Assembly (NCBI GenBank): GCA_040752115.1
Contig: JBFMFB010000004.1
Span: forward strand, 40,963 to 104,962
DNA length: 64,000 nt
Source of the DNA: JBFMFB01 sp040752115
Lineage (GTDB): Bacteria; Pseudomonadota; Gammaproteobacteria; Burkholderiales; Sulfuricellaceae
Direction of reading: 5' to 3'
In this document: one piece after another, positions 24,104 through 31,889 of the stretch
Layout of the letters: the number at the start of each line of letters is the position of its first letter
How positions within the stretch are numbered: position 1 is the stretch's first letter
The notes under the pieces: generated by a model
What the model saw: the letters and a program-made list of their open reading frames with translations, nothing else
The model's database searches: none
What the model was told of the DNA's origin: nothing
Translations under genes and position numbers: made by a program

Positions 24104-25012
24104 TCAGTCGCGCAGTTCCCTGCCGGTCAGCTTGAGAAACACGTCTTCCAGGTTCGCCGGCCGGTGCAGGTATTGCAGCTGCGGCCGGGTTTGCAGCGCC
24201 TGCAGCAGCGGCTGGGGGTCGCGGGTGTAGCAGAACAGGGTTTCCCCGGAAATCTCGCGGCGCTCGCACAGCTCCGCCACCTGGGCCCGCTCGGCTGCCT
24301 GGCGGTCGCCGTACAATTCGACCACATGCGGCTCGATATGGCGTTCGATCAGTTCGCGCGGCGCGCCCGCGGCCACGATCCTGCCGTGGTCCAGGATGAT
24401 CAGGCGGTCGCACAGGCGTTCCGCCTCCTCCATGAAATGGGTGGTGATCACGATGGTTTTCCCCTGGCCGAGAAGATGCCGCAGGCGCTGCCACATCATG
24501 TGCCGCGCCTGGGGATCGAGGCCGGTGGTCGGCTCGTCCAGGAAGAGGAGATCGGGATCGTTGACCAGGGCGCGCGCCAGCGTCAGGCGGCGCTTCATTC
24601 CGCCGGAGAGAGCCTGGATCCTGGCGTCGGCGCGGTGGGCGAGTTCGGCGAACTCCAGCAGCGCCGGGATGCGGCGCTTGATCTCGGCATCGCGCAGGCC
24701 GAAGTAGCGCCCGTACACCAGCAGGTTTTCCGCCACGGTGAAATCCGGATCGAGATTGTCCTGCTGCGGCACCACGCCGACCCGCATCCTGGCTCGCCGC
24801 GCTTTCTTCGGCACCGGCAGGCCGAACATGGAAATCTCGCCGGCATCGGGCTGGATCAGCCCCAGCAGCAGCCGCAAGGTGGTCGTCTTGCCCGCCCCGT
24901 TCGGCCCCAGCAGCCCGAAGCACTCGCCGGCCTCGATGCCCAGATCCACGCCGGCAACCACTTCCAGATCGCCGTAGGATTTCCGCAGGCCGGATGCGCT
25001 CAGCACCGGCAT
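24104..25012 (-). CDS. ABC transporter ATP-binding protein (NodI family)
   Basis: A 302-residue ATPase from ATG 25012 (MPVLSASGLRKSYGDLEVV). Walker A GPNGAGKTTT, signature LSGGMKRRL, Walker B LLFLDEPTTGLD and the H-loop in VITTHFMEEAERLCD are intact. The C-terminal extension (HVVELYGD..., VFLKLTGRELRD) is the NodI-type tail. It powers the NodJ-like permease 175 bp downstream. Its start lies inside the end of the hydrolase gene (13-base overlap), indicating one transcription unit. Confidence 0.93.
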   Translation of the reverse strand: MPVLSASGLRKSYGDLEVVAGVDLGIEAGECFGLLGPNGAGKTTTLRLLLGLIQPDAGEISMFGLPVPKKARRARMRVGVVPQQDNLDPDFTVAENLLVYGRYFGLRDAEIKRRIPALLEFAELAHRADARIQALSGGMKRRLTLARALVNDPDLLFLDEPTTGLDPQARHMMWQRLRHLLGQGKTIVITTHFMEEAERLCDRLIILDHGRIVAAGAPRELIERHIEPHVVELYGDRQAAERAQVAELCERREISGETLFCYTRDPQPLLQALQTRPQLQYLHRPANLEDVFLKLTGRELRD

Positions 25013-25668
25013 AGGTCGATCATGGTCCGGCTGAGCGCATCCAGGCGACGGTGGAAAAAATGGCCGGCTTCCGGCACCGCGGCCACCGCAATGCCCTGCG
25101 GGCGCGCCCACGCCTCGACGCTGGCAAGCGGCACCAGTTCGTCGTCTTCCGCCGCGATCACCACCGTATCCGGCGGCACCGCGCCGAAATCAAACATGTT
25201 CACCGCGGGCGCAACCAGCACCAGCCGCTTTCCCGGCAACTGACGGGTAACCCGGCTCTGCACGAAAGCGCCGAACGAAAAGCCGACCAGCACGAATGGC
25301 AGCGCTTCCTCGAACTGCCCGCTCACGAAGCGCGCCGCGGCCAGCATGTCTTCCGCTTCCCCCTCGCCGCCGCCGTACTCGCCGTCGCTCTTGCCGACGC
25401 CGCGGAAATTCGGCCTGACCGCGACATAGCCCAGCCCTAGCAGGGTTTTCGCTAGGGTCTGCACCACCTTGTTGTCGAGCGTGCCGCCGTGCAGCGGATG
25501 GGGGTGGGCGATGAGCGCGATGCCCTGGCGGCTTTCGACCGGATCATCCACTACCACTTCCAGCTGGCCGCAGGGCGCGGGAATGCGCAGGCGGTAATTG
25601 CGGGCCGCGGCGGGCGGGCTAGATTTTAAGGCGTTCAACGACGCGCCCGCGGCACAGATGCTCGTCAA
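25000..25668 (-). CDS. Alpha/beta hydrolase
   Basis: About 222 residues with the HPHPLHGGTLDNKVVQTLAK segment and RPNFRGVGKSDGEYGGGEGE typical of a bacterial alpha/beta hydrolase family (YcjY/dienelactone-hydrolase-like). The nucleophile elbow is GFSFG; AAEDDELVP supplies the acid and GHFFHRRL the His. The start is uncertain: TTG 25668 overlaps the ferredoxin gene by 50 bases, and TTG 25638 is an alternative. The substrate is unknown. It lies between the ferredoxin and the NodI-like ATPase. Confidence 0.82.
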   Translation of the reverse strand: MTSICAAGASLNALKSSPPAAARNYRLRIPAPCGQLEVVVDDPVESRQGIALIAHPHPLHGGTLDNKVVQTLAKTLLGLGYVAVRPNFRGVGKSDGEYGGGEGEAEDMLAAARFVSGQFEEALPFVLVGFSFGAFVQSRVTRQLPGKRLVLVAPAVNMFDFGAVPPDTVVIAAEDDELVPLASVEAWARPQGIAVAAVPEAGHFFHRRLDALSRTMIDLCRC

Positions 25669-25927
25669 TGATTTCGTCTATATCGGCTTTGTTCTTGTAG
25701 GTGTACCAGACCGCGTCGGGATAGACCACCAGCACCGGCCCCTCGCTGCAGCGATCCATGCAGCCCGCGCTGTTGATGCGGATGTGGCCCCTGCCGCTGA
25801 GATTCATCTGGTTGATCCGGTCCTTGGCGTAATCGCGCATCTCCTGGGCGCCGCAACTGCCGCAGCTGGGCGCATCGGGTTCGCGCAGGTTGGTGCAAAA
25901 GAAAACGTGCTTTTGGTAGTAGCTCAT
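25619..25927 (-). CDS. Thioredoxin-like [2Fe-2S] ferredoxin
   Basis: A 102-residue protein from ATG 25927 (MSYYQKHVFFCTN). Four cysteines in the pattern FFCTN...SCGSCGAQ...SAGCMDRCSEGP match the thioredoxin-fold [2Fe-2S] ferredoxins, with ligands probably Cys10, one of the CxxC pair, and the CMDRC pair. It is a cytoplasmic electron carrier; its partner is not evident from the neighbourhood. An in-frame start at 26002 would run through the promoter and is rejected. Confidence 0.9.
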   Translation of the reverse strand: MSYYQKHVFFCTNLREPDAPSCGSCGAQEMRDYAKDRINQMNLSGRGHIRINSAGCMDRCSEGPVLVVYPDAVWYTYKNKADIDEIIDEHLCRGRVVERLKI

Positions 25928-25960
25928 TTCGATCGATACCCTATGGAAAAAACGGCTGCC

Positions 25961-25966
25961 ATTATA
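25961..25966 (-). promoter_or_regulatory. -10 element (TATAAT) upstream of the ferredoxin gene
   Basis: A consensus TATAAT on the minus strand puts a transcription start about 25 bases upstream of the ferredoxin ATG. No good -35 hexamer is seen at 16-18 bases. It is the first likely promoter for the ferredoxin-hydrolase-NodIJ-type run. Confidence 0.45.
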
Positions 25967-26024
25967 CCCGAACGTCCGGAACGGAACCCGAAAGCGCGCC
26001 ATTCGATGGGCAGTGGCTTTGCCG

Positions 26025-27299
26025 TCATCGCAGCTTGATCTCCGTCCACATCCGTGACAGCACGCGGCGTTTGCTGCGGTCGAGGTCTTTCAGCATCTCC
26101 AGCCGTGCAAGCTGCTCCGGGGCGGGGAACACCGCGGCGTTGCGCGCGACCTCCGGCCTGACGTATTGCATCGCATCGGTGTTCGGATTGCCCGAGCCGA
26201 TCAGGTTGGTGAGCTCGGCGGAATTCCGTCCTTCGAGCATGAAATTGATGAACCGGTGCGCGAGGTCAGGACGCGGTCCGGTCTTGTGCAGCACCATGCT
26301 GTCGAGCGACAGCACCGCGCCCTCCCGGGGGATCGAACTCCCGATCGCGAAGGGGCGCCCGGCTTTCTTCGCGTCCAGCGCCGCCTGGAACATGTCATTG
26401 GAATAACCGTGGGCGAGCCAGATGTTGCCGATGGTGAGTTCCTTGATGTAGCTCGATGCGTTGAATGCCGCCCAATAAGGCTTGGCGCGGATAATCAGCT
26501 TCTTCGCCTGGTTCCAGTGTGCCTCGTCGGTGTCGTTGGCGGAGTAGCCGAGATATTTCAGCGCCGCCGCCATCAGCTCGCGCTGGCTGTCGAGCACCGT
26601 CACCCGCCCTTTCACCTTCGCCAGATATTTCGGCTCGAAAATCACCGCCCAGGTGTCGGTAGGCAAGCCCAGCTCCTTCATCTTCTGCTCGTTGTAGCCG
26701 ATCAGGGTAAGGGTGTAGGCGTAGGGCACCGAGTAGCGGTTGCCCGGATCGAATGGCGTGTTCAGGTAGGCGAAATTGATGTTGTTCAGGTTGGGCAACG
26801 CGCCCTTGTCGATCGGGCGCAGCGCGCCCTGGCGGATCAGCGCCTCCATCGCGTTGCCGGTCGGCACCAGAATGTCGTAGCCGGTCGCCCCCGCCGCCAG
26901 CTTGGCGAGCATCTCCTCGTTGTCCGAGTAGTAGTCCTGCACCACCTTGCAGGCGCAGCTTTCCTCGAAACGCTCGATGGTCTGCGGCGAGATGTAGTTG
27001 TTCCAGTTGTAGAGATGCAGCACGTCGGCGGCGCGGAGGGGAAACGCCGTCATCCCCAGGAGAGCAAGTGCACAGAGAAGGAAAATGCCATGCCCAGACC
27101 GTTGCGCACCGCGCCCTCCCCCTTTGCAAAAGGGGGAATGAGGGGGATCTAGGGGGCCATCGACACAAATCGGCGGCGGCGAATCCCCCCTGCCCCCCTT
27201 TTTGCGAGTTGGGCGGCGGGCCGCCCATCCCTGCGAACCCCGACTCAAAGGGGGGTACGCGCTTGGGGCCTCCGTCTCCATATGGCGAATGCTTTTCAT
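26025..27299 (-). CDS. potD: Spermidine/putrescine-binding protein with repeat inserted in signal peptide region
   Basis: A 424-residue polyamine-binding lipoprotein-like or periplasmic protein of the PotD/PotF family (usual length about 350-370). The ATG at 27299 overlaps the potC stop (ATGA). Residues 1-7 are followed by about 60 Gly/Pro/Arg-rich residues encoded by a C-rich repeat, and only then by the hydrophobic core GIFLLCALALLGMTAFPLRA (71-90) and the mature start ADVLHLYNWNNYISP. No other in-frame start precedes the hydrophobic core. Conserved binding-protein segments downstream (SDNEEMLAKLAAG, YDILVPTGNAME) look intact. Export may be impaired or use an unusually long n-region. Confidence 0.9.
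   Translation of the reverse strand: MKSIRHMETEAPSAYPPLSRGSQGWAARRPTRKKGGRGDSPPPICVDGPLDPPHSPFCKGGGRGAQRSGHGIFLLCALALLGMTAFPLRAADVLHLYNWNNYISPQTIERFEESCACKVVQDYYSDNEEMLAKLAAGATGYDILVPTGNAMEALIRQGALRPIDKGALPNLNNINFAYLNTPFDPGNRYSVPYAYTLTLIGYNEQKMKELGLPTDTWAVIFEPKYLAKVKGRVTVLDSQRELMAAALKYLGYSANDTDEAHWNQAKKLIIRAKPYWAAFNASSYIKELTIGNIWLAHGYSNDMFQAALDAKKAGRPFAIGSSIPREGAVLSLDSMVLHKTGPRPDLAHRFINFMLEGRNSAELTNLIGSGNPNTDAMQYVRPEVARNAAVFPAPEQLARLEMLKDLDRSKRRVLSRMWTEIKLR
27112..27270. repeat. C-rich repeat element inside potD
   Basis: Contains CCCCCTTTGCAAAAGGGGG (about 27118-27136) followed by GAGGGGGATCTAGGGGG, then CCCCCCTGCCCCCCTTTTTG and, at its right end, ACTCAAAGGGGGG. The runs form several inverted repeats. 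Such paired CCCCCTTT/AAAGGGGG elements are common intergenic repeats in many proteobacteria. Here it is within a coding region and translated in frame. Confidence 0.75.
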
Positions 27300-28084
27300 G
27301 CGCCCGCCTTGAGCGCACTCTTGTCCAAGCGGGAGGCGACCAGAATCAGCGTCAGCGTGAGCAGCATCAGCAGCGTGGAAACCGCGTTCACCTCGGGCGT
27401 GACGGCGATCTTGATCATCGAATAAATTTGCAGCGGTAGCGTGGAAACCCCGACTCCGGCGGTGAAGAAAGTGATGACGAAATCGTCGATGGAAAGCGTG
27501 AACGCCATCAGGGCGCCGGCGATCACCCCCGGCATGATGAGCGGCAGGGTGATGAGACGGAAGGTCTGCCATGGCGTCGCGCCCAAATCGCGCGCGGCCT
27601 CGAACAGCGCTTCATCCATGCCCGCAAGCCGCGCCCGCACCACGATGGCGACGAAGCCGATGGAAAACGTGATATGGGCGATCACCACCGAAACCATGCC
27701 CAGCGTCAGGTTCAGCACCTGGATGAAGAACAGCAGCAGCGACACGCCGAGCAGGATCTCCGGCATCGCCACCGGCGTGATGACCAGAATCGGCAGCAGA
27801 CGCGGCTTGTAGCGGTGGATCGCGATGCCCGCCATGGTGCCGAGCACGGTGGCGACGGCGCTGGAAATGCAGGCGATCAGCAAGGAATTGGCCGCCGCCC
27901 GGAACATCTGCTCGTCGCTGAACAGGGTCCGGTACCAGTGCAGCGTGAACCCCACCCATTCGGCATTGAGCCGGGAATCGTTGAACGAGTACGCCACCAC
28001 GATGGCCAGCGGCAGATACAGGAACAGATAGACCAGAATCGCTGCCGTCCACAGCCAGATGCCGTTCTTACGCATGGCTCGCAC
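27296..28084 (-). CDS. potC: Polyamine ABC transporter permease
   Basis: A 262-residue inner-membrane permease with six hydrophobic segments and the coupling-loop (EAA) motif in LFEAARDLGATPWQTFRLITLPL. The N-terminus NGIWLWTAAILVYLFLYLPL is typical of PotC/PotI. It starts inside the end of potB (17-base overlap) and its stop overlaps potD. It forms the membrane channel with PotB, energised by PotA. Confidence 0.95.
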   Translation of the reverse strand: MRAMRKNGIWLWTAAILVYLFLYLPLAIVVAYSFNDSRLNAEWVGFTLHWYRTLFSDEQMFRAAANSLLIACISSAVATVLGTMAGIAIHRYKPRLLPILVITPVAMPEILLGVSLLLFFIQVLNLTLGMVSVVIAHITFSIGFVAIVVRARLAGMDEALFEAARDLGATPWQTFRLITLPLIMPGVIAGALMAFTLSIDDFVITFFTAGVGVSTLPLQIYSMIKIAVTPEVNAVSTLLMLLTLTLILVASRLDKSALKAGA

Positions 28085-29042
28085 CCCGGCGCGAGAACCA
28101 GGCAGCCACCCCGGCCGAGCCCAGCACCGCGATGGTCAGCATGATCGACAGCGTCGAGCCGAATGGCCAGTCGCGCGTGCCGAGGAACTGTTCCTTGATG
28201 AGGTTGCCGATCAGGATATCGCCGGTGCCGCCGAGGATGTCAGGAATGGCGAACATCCCCAGCACCGGGATGAACACCAGCGCCGCGCCGGAATACACGC
28301 CCGGCAGGGAGAGCGGCCAGGTCACACGCCAGAAACGGTGCCAGGCGTTGGCACCGAGGTCCTGCGCGGCATCGAGCAGGGTGGGATCGTGCTTTTCCAG
28401 ATTGGTGTAGAGCGGCAGCACCATGAACGGCAGGTGGACGTACACCATGCCGACCAGCACCGCGAACGGCGAGAATAGCAGCGGCACCGGCTCGGCGCCA
28501 AACACGGCGAGGAAGCCGTTGACCAGCCGGCTGAAGGCGGACTGCGGCCCGAGGATGATCATCCAGGCGTAGACCCGGATCAGAAAATTGCTGGCGAACG
28601 GCAGGATCACCAGCAGCACCATCAGGTCGCGGGATTTCTTTCCGCTGCGGGCGATCAGCAGCGCCACCGGATAGGCCATCAGCAGGCAGATCAGGGTGGT
28701 GGCCGCCGCCATGGCGAACGACTTGATGAAGATCTCGGTGTAGATGAAATCGCTGAAGAAGAAGCGGTAGGTTTCCAGCGTCAGGTTGGCTCGCCCCTCC
28801 GCGACCAGCGGCGCCAGTCCGCCGTATTCGCCGGGGAAGCGGAACGACGCCACGATCATGATCAGGCTGGGCGCGAGGAAGAACGCCAGCAGAAACAGCA
28901 ACGGCGGCCCGCCGGTGATCCATCTGAGCAGGCGGTTTGCCTGACGCAGGTTTTCGGGGTGGGCGACTGAAGTCGCCCCTACCTTCCGGTTCGTGCCAAA
29001 GAGCCCCCGTAGAGGCGACTTCAGTCGCCCACCCGTCCTCAT
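28068..29042 (-). CDS. potB: Polyamine ABC transporter permease with repeat-encoded N-terminus
   Basis: A 324-residue PotB/PotH permease; the ATG at 29042 overlaps the potA stop (ATGA). Native PotB-like sequence begins near residue 30 (NLRQANRLLRWITGGPPLLF). Residues 3-29 (GGRLKSPLRGLF...GATSVAHP) are encoded by a 26-bp inverted-repeat element. The six-helix core and the EAA loop (LLDAAQDLGANAWHRFWRVT) are normal. A longer start at 29087 lies within potA. Confidence 0.93.
   Translation of the reverse strand: MRTGGRLKSPLRGLFGTNRKVGATSVAHPENLRQANRLLRWITGGPPLLFLLAFFLAPSLIMIVASFRFPGEYGGLAPLVAEGRANLTLETYRFFFSDFIYTEIFIKSFAMAAATTLICLLMAYPVALLIARSGKKSRDLMVLLVILPFASNFLIRVYAWMIILGPQSAFSRLVNGFLAVFGAEPVPLLFSPFAVLVGMVYVHLPFMVLPLYTNLEKHDPTLLDAAQDLGANAWHRFWRVTWPLSLPGVYSGAALVFIPVLGMFAIPDILGGTGDILIGNLIKEQFLGTRDWPFGSTLSIMLTIAVLGSAGVAAWFSRRGASHA
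28958..29034. repeat. Inverted-repeat element inside the potB start
   Basis: Two 26-bp arms, GGGTGGGCGACTGAAGTCGC + CCCTAC (from 28958) and its reverse complement with one mismatch (ending 29034), flank about 25 bases. Each arm is itself palindromic around GGCGACT/AGTCGCC. It looks like a small non-autonomous REP- or MITE-type element. A related single palindrome is at 17311-17328. Confidence 0.85.
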
Positions 29043-30121
29043 TTCAGGAACAGCCCTGCATCGTGGCGCCAGGCGACCGTGACGCAATCGCCGATTTCAT
29101 AGAACTTGGCCCGGCCCGGCGCCGAGTTCGGCAGCAGCGCCTTGACGCGCCGGCCGTTGGCGAGTTCGACCATGTAGACCGTAACGTCGCCGAGATAGAG
29201 GAAATCCCGCACCGCGCCGGGAAAGTGGTTTTTCAGCTCCAGCGTATCGTGGTGGGTGCTCACCCGTACCTGTTCGGGGCGGATCGCCAGAGCGCCCCTG
29301 TCGCCGACCTGCGCACCCGCCCGCGGCGGGGCCGCCACCACACCCAGGCCGGGCACCGCCAGGCACAGGTGGGTCGGCGTTGCCTCGCAGACTTCGGCAT
29401 CGAGCATGTTGATCTTGCCGATGAAATCGGCGACGAAGCGGTTGGCGGGAAAGCCGTAGATCTTCGACGGCTCGTCCATCTGCTCGACCCGCCCTTCCTT
29501 CATCACCGCGATGCGATGCGATAGCGCCAGGGCCTCGACCTGGGCGTGGGTGACGAAGACGAAGGTGATACCGACGTTCTTCTGCAGGTTGATCAACTCG
29601 ATCTGCATCTCTTCCCGCAGCTTGGCATCCAGCGCGCCGAGGGGCTCGTCCAGCAGCAGCAGGCGGGGGCGGTTGACCAGCCCGCGCGCCAGCGCCACGC
29701 GCTGCTTCTGGCCGCCGGACAGTTCGTGGGGGTAGGCGTTGCCCTTGTCCTCCAGATGGACCTCGTGCAGCGCCTCCGCCGTCCGAGACTTGATTTCCGC
29801 GGGAGGTTTTTTCGACATTTTCAGCGGGAAGGCGATGTTCTCCGCCACGGTCATGTGGGGGAACAGGGCGTAGCTCTGGAATACGGTATGCACCGGCCGC
29901 TTTTCCGGCGGCGTGTCGGCGAGGTCCACGCCGTCCAGCAGGATCTGGCCGCCATCAGGCAGATCGAAGCCGGCGATCATCCTGAGCAGGGTGGTCTTGC
30001 CGCAGCCGGAGGGGCCAAGCAGGGTGAAGAACTCGCCCGTCTCGATGCTGATGGAAACATCGTCCACCGCAACGAAATCGCCGAAGCGGCGGGTTACGTT
30101 GCGAATTTCAAGCAGGGCCAT
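29039..30121 (-). CDS. potA: Polyamine ABC transporter ATP-binding protein
   Basis: A 360-residue ATPase: Walker A GPSGCGKTT, Q-loop VFQSYALFPHMTV, signature LSGGQKQRVALARGL, Walker B LLLLDEPLGALD. The H-loop reads VTHAQVEALALS rather than the more usual THDQEEALTMS; the catalytic His is kept. The C-terminal regulatory TOBE-type domain is present (about 240-350). It is the first gene of the potABCD unit. Confidence 0.95.
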   Translation of the reverse strand: MALLEIRNVTRRFGDFVAVDDVSISIETGEFFTLLGPSGCGKTTLLRMIAGFDLPDGGQILLDGVDLADTPPEKRPVHTVFQSYALFPHMTVAENIAFPLKMSKKPPAEIKSRTAEALHEVHLEDKGNAYPHELSGGQKQRVALARGLVNRPRLLLLDEPLGALDAKLREEMQIELINLQKNVGITFVFVTHAQVEALALSHRIAVMKEGRVEQMDEPSKIYGFPANRFVADFIGKINMLDAEVCEATPTHLCLAVPGLGVVAAPPRAGAQVGDRGALAIRPEQVRVSTHHDTLELKNHFPGAVRDFLYLGDVTVYMVELANGRRVKALLPNSAPGRAKFYEIGDCVTVAWRHDAGLFLK

Positions 30122-30145
30122 GTCCGCCTCGAGCTGCGCCAGCGA

Positions 30146-31636
30146 TCAGTGCTCGCCGTGCGAAGGCGGATGCGCTCGCGGATGCGCAGCGTGGCCGTGA
30201 AGGTAGGCATGGGCATGCTCCAGCTGCGTCGGTTTACCGATTACATGGGGGGTGAGCGAACCGGCCACCATGCCGGCGGCGCTCATTAGCAGGCCCACCA
30301 GTTGTGGCGGCCAGACGGTATCCGGCTGGAGGAATTCCAGCAGCAACCAGGAAACCAGCCCGGCGGCGATGGCGAACAACGCCCCCTGGGTGTTGGCGCG
30401 CTTCCAATAGAGACCGGCGAACAGCGGAATGAAGGCGGCCACCAGCGTCACTTTGTAGGCGTTCTCGACCATCTTGAAGATGGAGGAATCAGAGTTCAGG
30501 GCGAAGGCCAGCACCACCACGGCAAAACACACGATCACCCCGCGCATCAGCCACAGAAAGGTATGGTCGCGCATGTTGGGAAAGAAGCCGCGCACGATGT
30601 TTTCGGAGAAGGCCACCGACGGCGCCAAGAGGGTCGCCGAAGAGCAGCTCATGATGGCCGACAGCAGCGCGCCGAAGAACACCACCTGAGCGAACACCGG
30701 CGTGTGCTGCAGAATCAGGGTCGGCAGCACCAGTTGCGAATCCTTCTCGAGCAATTCGCCGAACATCGCGGGGTCGATCAGGGTCGCCGAGTAGGCCAGG
30801 AACATCGGCACGAAGGCGAACAGGAAATAGATGCTGCCGCCCAGCACCGAGCCGCGCACCGCGGTCTTTTCGTCCTTGGCCGAGGTGATGCGCTGGAACA
30901 CGTCCTGTTGCGGAATCGAGCCGAGCATCATGGTGAGCCAGGCGCCGACGAAGGGAATCCATTCCGACGCCCTGGCTGCGGGAAAGAAATCGAGCTTGCC
31001 GGCATTTGCGGCATGGCTCACCACCGCGCCCACGCCGCCGGTCATGCCGCTGACGAGGTAGCCGATGTACAGCATGCCCCCCATGATCACGGTCATCTGC
31101 ACGAAATCCAGCACCGCCACCGACAGCATGCCGCCGAAGGTGGTGTAGGTCAGCACGATCGCCGCGCCCAGCACCATCCCCCAGCTCTGGTCGATGGCGC
31201 CGCCGGTGACGACATTGAACACCAGCCCGAGCGCCTTGATCTGCGCCGACACCCAGCCCAGATAGGATGCGACGATGCACAGCGTGGTGATCACTTCCAC
31301 CGTGCGGTTGTAGCGCAGCCGGTAGTAGTCGCCGATGGTAAGCAGGTTCATGCGGTAGAGCTTGCTGGCGAAGAACACGCCGGCGAGGATCAGGCACAGG
31401 GAGGAGCCGAAAGGATCGGCCACCACGCCGCGCAGCCCTTCCTTGGTGAAGGTGGCGGAGATGCCGAGCACCGTCTCGGCACCGAACCAGGTGGCAAACA
31501 CCGTCGCGGTGACTACCGGCAGCGGCAGGTGCCGCCCCGCCACCGCGAAGTCCTTGGCGTTGTGGACGCGGGTCGCGGCAAACAGGCCGATGCCGAGAGA
31601 AATCAGCAGGTAGAGGACGACGAACCAGAGCAGCAT
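30146..31636 (-). CDS. Sodium:solute symporter (SSS family)
   Basis: A 496-residue polytopic protein with about 13 hydrophobic segments. Family landmarks are FAVAGRHLPLPVVTATVFATWFGAET, GDYYRLRYNR and SCSSATLLAPSVAFSENIV. It would couple substrate uptake to a Na+ gradient. The His-rich tail (HAHAYLHGHAAHPRAHPPSHGEH-like, His clustered in the last 25 residues) is unusual and might bind metal. The substrate is not predictable; proximity to potABCD is suggestive only. Confidence 0.9.
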   Translation of the reverse strand: MLLWFVVLYLLISLGIGLFAATRVHNAKDFAVAGRHLPLPVVTATVFATWFGAETVLGISATFTKEGLRGVVADPFGSSLCLILAGVFFASKLYRMNLLTIGDYYRLRYNRTVEVITTLCIVASYLGWVSAQIKALGLVFNVVTGGAIDQSWGMVLGAAIVLTYTTFGGMLSVAVLDFVQMTVIMGGMLYIGYLVSGMTGGVGAVVSHAANAGKLDFFPAARASEWIPFVGAWLTMMLGSIPQQDVFQRITSAKDEKTAVRGSVLGGSIYFLFAFVPMFLAYSATLIDPAMFGELLEKDSQLVLPTLILQHTPVFAQVVFFGALLSAIMSCSSATLLAPSVAFSENIVRGFFPNMRDHTFLWLMRGVIVCFAVVVLAFALNSDSSIFKMVENAYKVTLVAAFIPLFAGLYWKRANTQGALFAIAAGLVSWLLLEFLQPDTVWPPQLVGLLMSAAGMVAGSLTPHVIGKPTQLEHAHAYLHGHAAHPRAHPPSHGEH

Positions 31637-31645
31637 AAAAAATAC

Positions 31646-31800
31646 TTAACCACGAATTTGCTCGAATACACACGAATTTACTCGAATAACACAGCGATGC
31701 TTTTTTCGATCGCCCTATTCTCGGCAGAATCGAGATGGCTCTGGTCGGCGCACTAATAATCCGTGCTCATTCGTGTAAATTCGTGTGCATTCGTGGTTAG
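31646..31800. repeat. TTAACCACGAAT inverted-repeat element, copy 1
   Basis: Starts TTAACCACGAATTTGC and ends with the complementary GCATTCGTGGTTA; both arms contain several CACGAAT/ATTCGTG heptamers spaced 10-12 bases apart. It fills most of the 253-bp gap between ubiB and the symporter gene. A second copy is at 41277-41404. It has no coding capacity and looks like a non-autonomous mobile or REP-type element. Confidence 0.85.
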
Positions 31801-31853
31801 CTTTTGAATTCAGGGCTCTCCCGGCAATTATACCGTCAACGCGGCGCTTGTAG

Positions 31854-31879
31854 GCTGGGCTGACCCTGCGAAGCCCAGC
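31854..31879. repeat. REP-like hairpin downstream of ubiB
   Basis: GCTGGGC (31854-31860) and GCCCAGC (31873-31879) form a stem with a 12-base loop, 11 bases after the ubiB stop. It lacks a T-run, so it is not a standard terminator; it resembles common intergenic AGCCCA-type palindromes. Confidence 0.45.
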
Positions 31880-31889
31880 AGTTCCGTTG

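Noticed and set aside
23219..25243. Long plus-strand open frame across the NodIJ-type genes
   Set aside because: Composition is the reverse complement of high-GC genes (rich in Arg, Gln, His, Gly), and both minus-strand genes beneath it are clear family members.
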